Shown piece by piece: positions 62,246-64,000 of a stretch of DNA of 64,000 nt. The stretch lies in the NCBI RefSeq assembly GCF_000688475.1, contig NZ_JIAN01000005.1:620001-684000 (forward strand), in the 5' to 3' direction. A model generated the notes under the pieces. That model made no database searches. It was not told where the DNA came from and saw only the letters and a list, made by a program, of their open reading frames with translations. Position 1 is the first letter of the stretch, and every line of letters starts with the position of its first letter. The DNA comes from Cellulomonas sp. URHE0023 (GTDB taxonomy: Bacteria > Actinomycetota > Actinomycetes > Actinomycetales > Cellulomonadaceae). The position numbers and the translations under genes are program-made.

Positions 62246-63435
62246 AGCATCGGGTGCTGCCCCAGCCCGCGGGCCAACGGTCCACGGGGCGCCGGCCGGT
62301 CGGTCGAGACGCCCTCGCCCGGCACGATCGCCTCCTGGTTGGCCGCCACGGCACCGCCGTCGCTGTCCACGACGAGCTCGGCGTCCACGGGCGTCGAGCG
62401 CTTCACGACGGCCAGCGCGACCGGACCGAGCTCGTGGTGGCGAGCCACGGTCGTCACGCTTCCCACGGGTCGGCCCGGCTCCTGAGACGTCTCCGTGCGG
62501 ACCACGTCGTGCACCTGCGCGCCGACCTCGGGCAGCACGTGTCCCGAGCCGTCCAGGTGGAGCATCACGAGTCGCCGTGGGGGTCGCCCGAGGTTGTGCA
62601 CGCGGGCCACGGTCTCCTGGCCTCGGTAGCAGCCCTTGTTCAGGTGGACGGCCGTGCGCAGCCAGTCGAGCTCGTGCGGGATCGTGCGGTGGTCGACCTC
62701 GTGGGAGGCACGCGGGCGCCACGCCTCGACCCGCATCGCCTCGCTCGCCCAGGTGCCGACGAGCGGCCAGCCCGCTGCCTCACGCGCACGAACCTCGTCG
62801 GCGAGCCGGTCACGTCGCACCAGGACGAGCCGCCACTGGCGGTCGGCGCCGGGGTGCTCGTCGTCGGCCGGTCCGTAGCGCGTCCCACCCGCGGCCGTGG
62901 TCGGCCACGGGTCGCGCCAGGTCACCGGCTCCTCGGGCGTGCCCTCCGCGTCCACGGGCTCGCCGATCGCGGCCCACTCGTCGGTCACGTCCGCGACGTC
63001 GACCCTGAGCATGAACTTCATGCGGTTCAACCAGGCCGCGAGCCCGCTCGGGGTCTCGGTCAGCAGCCACGTCGTCTCGCCGTCGTCGACCACACCTGCG
63101 GCGTGCTCGATGTGCCCCTGGGGGCTCAGGACGAGCAGCTCGGTGGACGTGCGGGGCGGCAGGTCCGTGAGCTCCTGCGACGTGATCGAGTTGAGCCAGC
63201 TGAGCCGGTCGGGCCCGGTCACCGAGACCACACCGAGGTAGGACTGGTCGACCACGGCACCGCCCCGGCTGAGGGCCCGCTGCTCGGCCGTCGGGTCGCC
63301 GTAGTGCCACGCGACCCCGTCGTCCGGACCGGAGGCGCGCACGGCACCCGGTCGCGCGAGCAGCGCACTGGCGTGCCGTGGCGGTTCGCCGTGCATCTCG
63401 ACGACCTGGTCGGGTCCCGAACCCGTGACAGTCAT
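62242..63435 (-). CDS. ygfZ: YgfZ/GcvT-family folate-binding iron-sulfur cluster protein
   Basis: 397 residues from ATG 63435. A GcvT-like tripartite fold with the family-defining KGCYRGQETVARVHNLG (K-G-C-Y-x-G-Q-E) near residue 265, plus DQSYLGVVSVTGPDRLSWLNSI near the N-terminus and the C-terminal barrel. YgfZ/CAF17 uses folate to help maintain a subset of 4Fe-4S enzymes. Its ATG overlaps the nitrobindin-like stop, a pairing I recall as common in actinobacteria. Confidence 0.93.
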   Translation of the reverse strand: MTVTGSGPDQVVEMHGEPPRHASALLARPGAVRASGPDDGVAWHYGDPTAEQRALSRGGAVVDQSYLGVVSVTGPDRLSWLNSITSQELTDLPPRTSTELLVLSPQGHIEHAAGVVDDGETTWLLTETPSGLAAWLNRMKFMLRVDVADVTDEWAAIGEPVDAEGTPEEPVTWRDPWPTTAAGGTRYGPADDEHPGADRQWRLVLVRRDRLADEVRAREAAGWPLVGTWASEAMRVEAWRPRASHEVDHRTIPHELDWLRTAVHLNKGCYRGQETVARVHNLGRPPRRLVMLHLDGSGHVLPEVGAQVHDVVRTETSQEPGRPVGSVTTVARHHELGPVALAVVKRSTPVDAELVVDSDGGAVAANQEAIVPGEGVSTDRPAPRGPLARGLGQHPML

Positions 63436-63995
63436 GACAGGTCCCCCGCGTCCGCCTCGACGCGCGACAGCCGCCCCGAGGCGTACGACTGCATCGGGTG
63501 CCCGAAGGCCGCGATGTCGTGCGCCCACATGAGCTCGCCGTTGACCAGGCCGTACAGACGCTTCTCCGCGCTGACGTCCGCCCCGCTGGCCGCGCGCGCG
63601 ATCACGTCGCTGACCAGGTCGATCCGGCCCTTGCCGACTGCGCCGACGAAGAGCCCGACGTGCCCGGACGGGTCCGCGACGAGCACCTCGACGGGGTGCT
63701 GCTGGTCGGTCAGGCCCTGGTCGGTGGGGCGCTCCGGCGGGACACGCCAGTAGCCGGACTCGGTCTGCCACACGGGGCCGTCCGACACCTCGGCCTCCGG
63801 GTCGACCAGCGCAGCCGGGTCCGACGGCACCTCGACGAGGCGGATGGTCGACGTGTACGAGAGGTACGGGCCGCCGTCGTGATCGAAGACGATGTCCTGG
63901 GTGAAGGCGGCCTCGTCGATCCCCGGGTAGTCCACCACTCCCTCGCCGCGCCACGCGCCGACCAGCCAGGCCAGCGGGTACACCTCAGGGGCCAT
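63432..63995 (-). CDS. Nitrobindin-like heme-binding beta-barrel protein
   Basis: 187 residues from ATG 63995; only 5 bases lie beyond it in the window, so an upstream start cannot be excluded. The nitrobindin/FABP-like marks are LAWLVGAWRGEGVVDYPG near residue 8 (GxWxGxG), YLSYTST, ESGYWRVPP and the C-terminal proximal-His motif MWAHDIAAFGHPMQSYASGRL near 157-175. Nitrobindins bind ferric heme and isomerise peroxynitrite. Coupling to ygfZ suggests a shared role in guarding iron-sulfur or heme enzymes from reactive nitrogen. Confidence 0.88.
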   Translation of the reverse strand: MAPEVYPLAWLVGAWRGEGVVDYPGIDEAAFTQDIVFDHDGGPYLSYTSTIRLVEVPSDPAALVDPEAEVSDGPVWQTESGYWRVPPERPTDQGLTDQQHPVEVLVADPSGHVGLFVGAVGKGRIDLVSDVIARAASGADVSAEKRLYGLVNGELMWAHDIAAFGHPMQSYASGRLSRVEADAGDLS

Positions 63996-64000
63996 GCCCT

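Overview
The window is one stretch of a high-GC actinobacterial chromosome. Coding frames carry G or C at nearly every third position, GTG starts are common, and ATGA/GTGA gene overlaps recur. ClpC, DUF2516, a degenerate-exonuclease PolA-type polymerase, secreted glycoside hydrolases and LacI-type regulators with an AGAGCGCTCT operator all point to a Cellulomonas-like soil or plant-litter member of the Micrococcales. I infer this from gene content only. I see no rRNA, tRNA, CRISPR array, prophage or insertion sequence.

Layout. 1-5.1 kb: housekeeping genes (end of an SDR gene, recQ, two small membrane proteins, a nucleoside deaminase, an aldo/keto reductase, trmL). 5.1-9.7 kb: a secreted GH64 beta-1,3-glucanase with a CBM13, a gamma-glutamyltransferase-family enzyme and a LacI regulator. 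9.8-16 kb: a NatAB-type ABC exporter, DUF6157, a PolA-like polymerase and an esterase. 16-21.9 kb: a polysaccharide locus, with a LacI regulator divergent from a three-discoidin-domain clan GH-A glycosidase, then a discoidin-DUF1996 secreted protein. The LacI and glycosidase genes are bracketed by two inverted copies of a 16-bp operator. 21.9-26.4 kb: a PadR regulator, two tiny genes (possibly a secreted peptide and a partner membrane protein), an unusual thiol-protease-like protein with a MIR domain, and a serine hydrolase. 26.4-29.0 kb: clpC.

29.1-39.5 kb is the best-defined pathway, an allantoin utilisation cluster: XRE-cupin regulator, NCS1 permease, allantoin racemase, allantoinase, acetamidase/formamidase homologue, a fused AtzH/HpxZ-like plus amidase protein, ureidoglycine-glyoxylate aminotransferase and allantoate amidohydrolase. 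Together they would import allantoin, racemise and open it to allantoate, release ureidoglycine and transaminate it to oxalurate and glycine. The two amidase-type genes are candidates for the poorly known oxalurate/oxamate end of the route. A reverse-strand DUF1275 gene splits the cluster in two.

39.5-50 kb: GNAT, a DUF1579-like protein and an arginase-family protein divergent from a CGNR regulator across a 9-bp inverted repeat; then a HAD phosphatase, an alpha/beta hydrolase, a SWIM zinc-finger/very large protein pair, an RlmG-like methyltransferase and a class V aminotransferase. 50-53.6 kb: an MMPL exporter, an aldo/keto reductase and a macro-domain protein. 53.64-54.45 kb: an 810-bp gene-free region with DnaA-box-like words, GC-rich mini-hairpins and twin hairpins sharing an identical loop. 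54.4-58.5 kb: a membrane protein and a polar amino-acid ABC transporter. 58.6-64 kb: dtd, asparaginase, DUF2516, VapBC-type toxin-antitoxin, a FUSC-like membrane protein, YgfZ and a nitrobindin-like protein, mostly overlapping on the minus strand.
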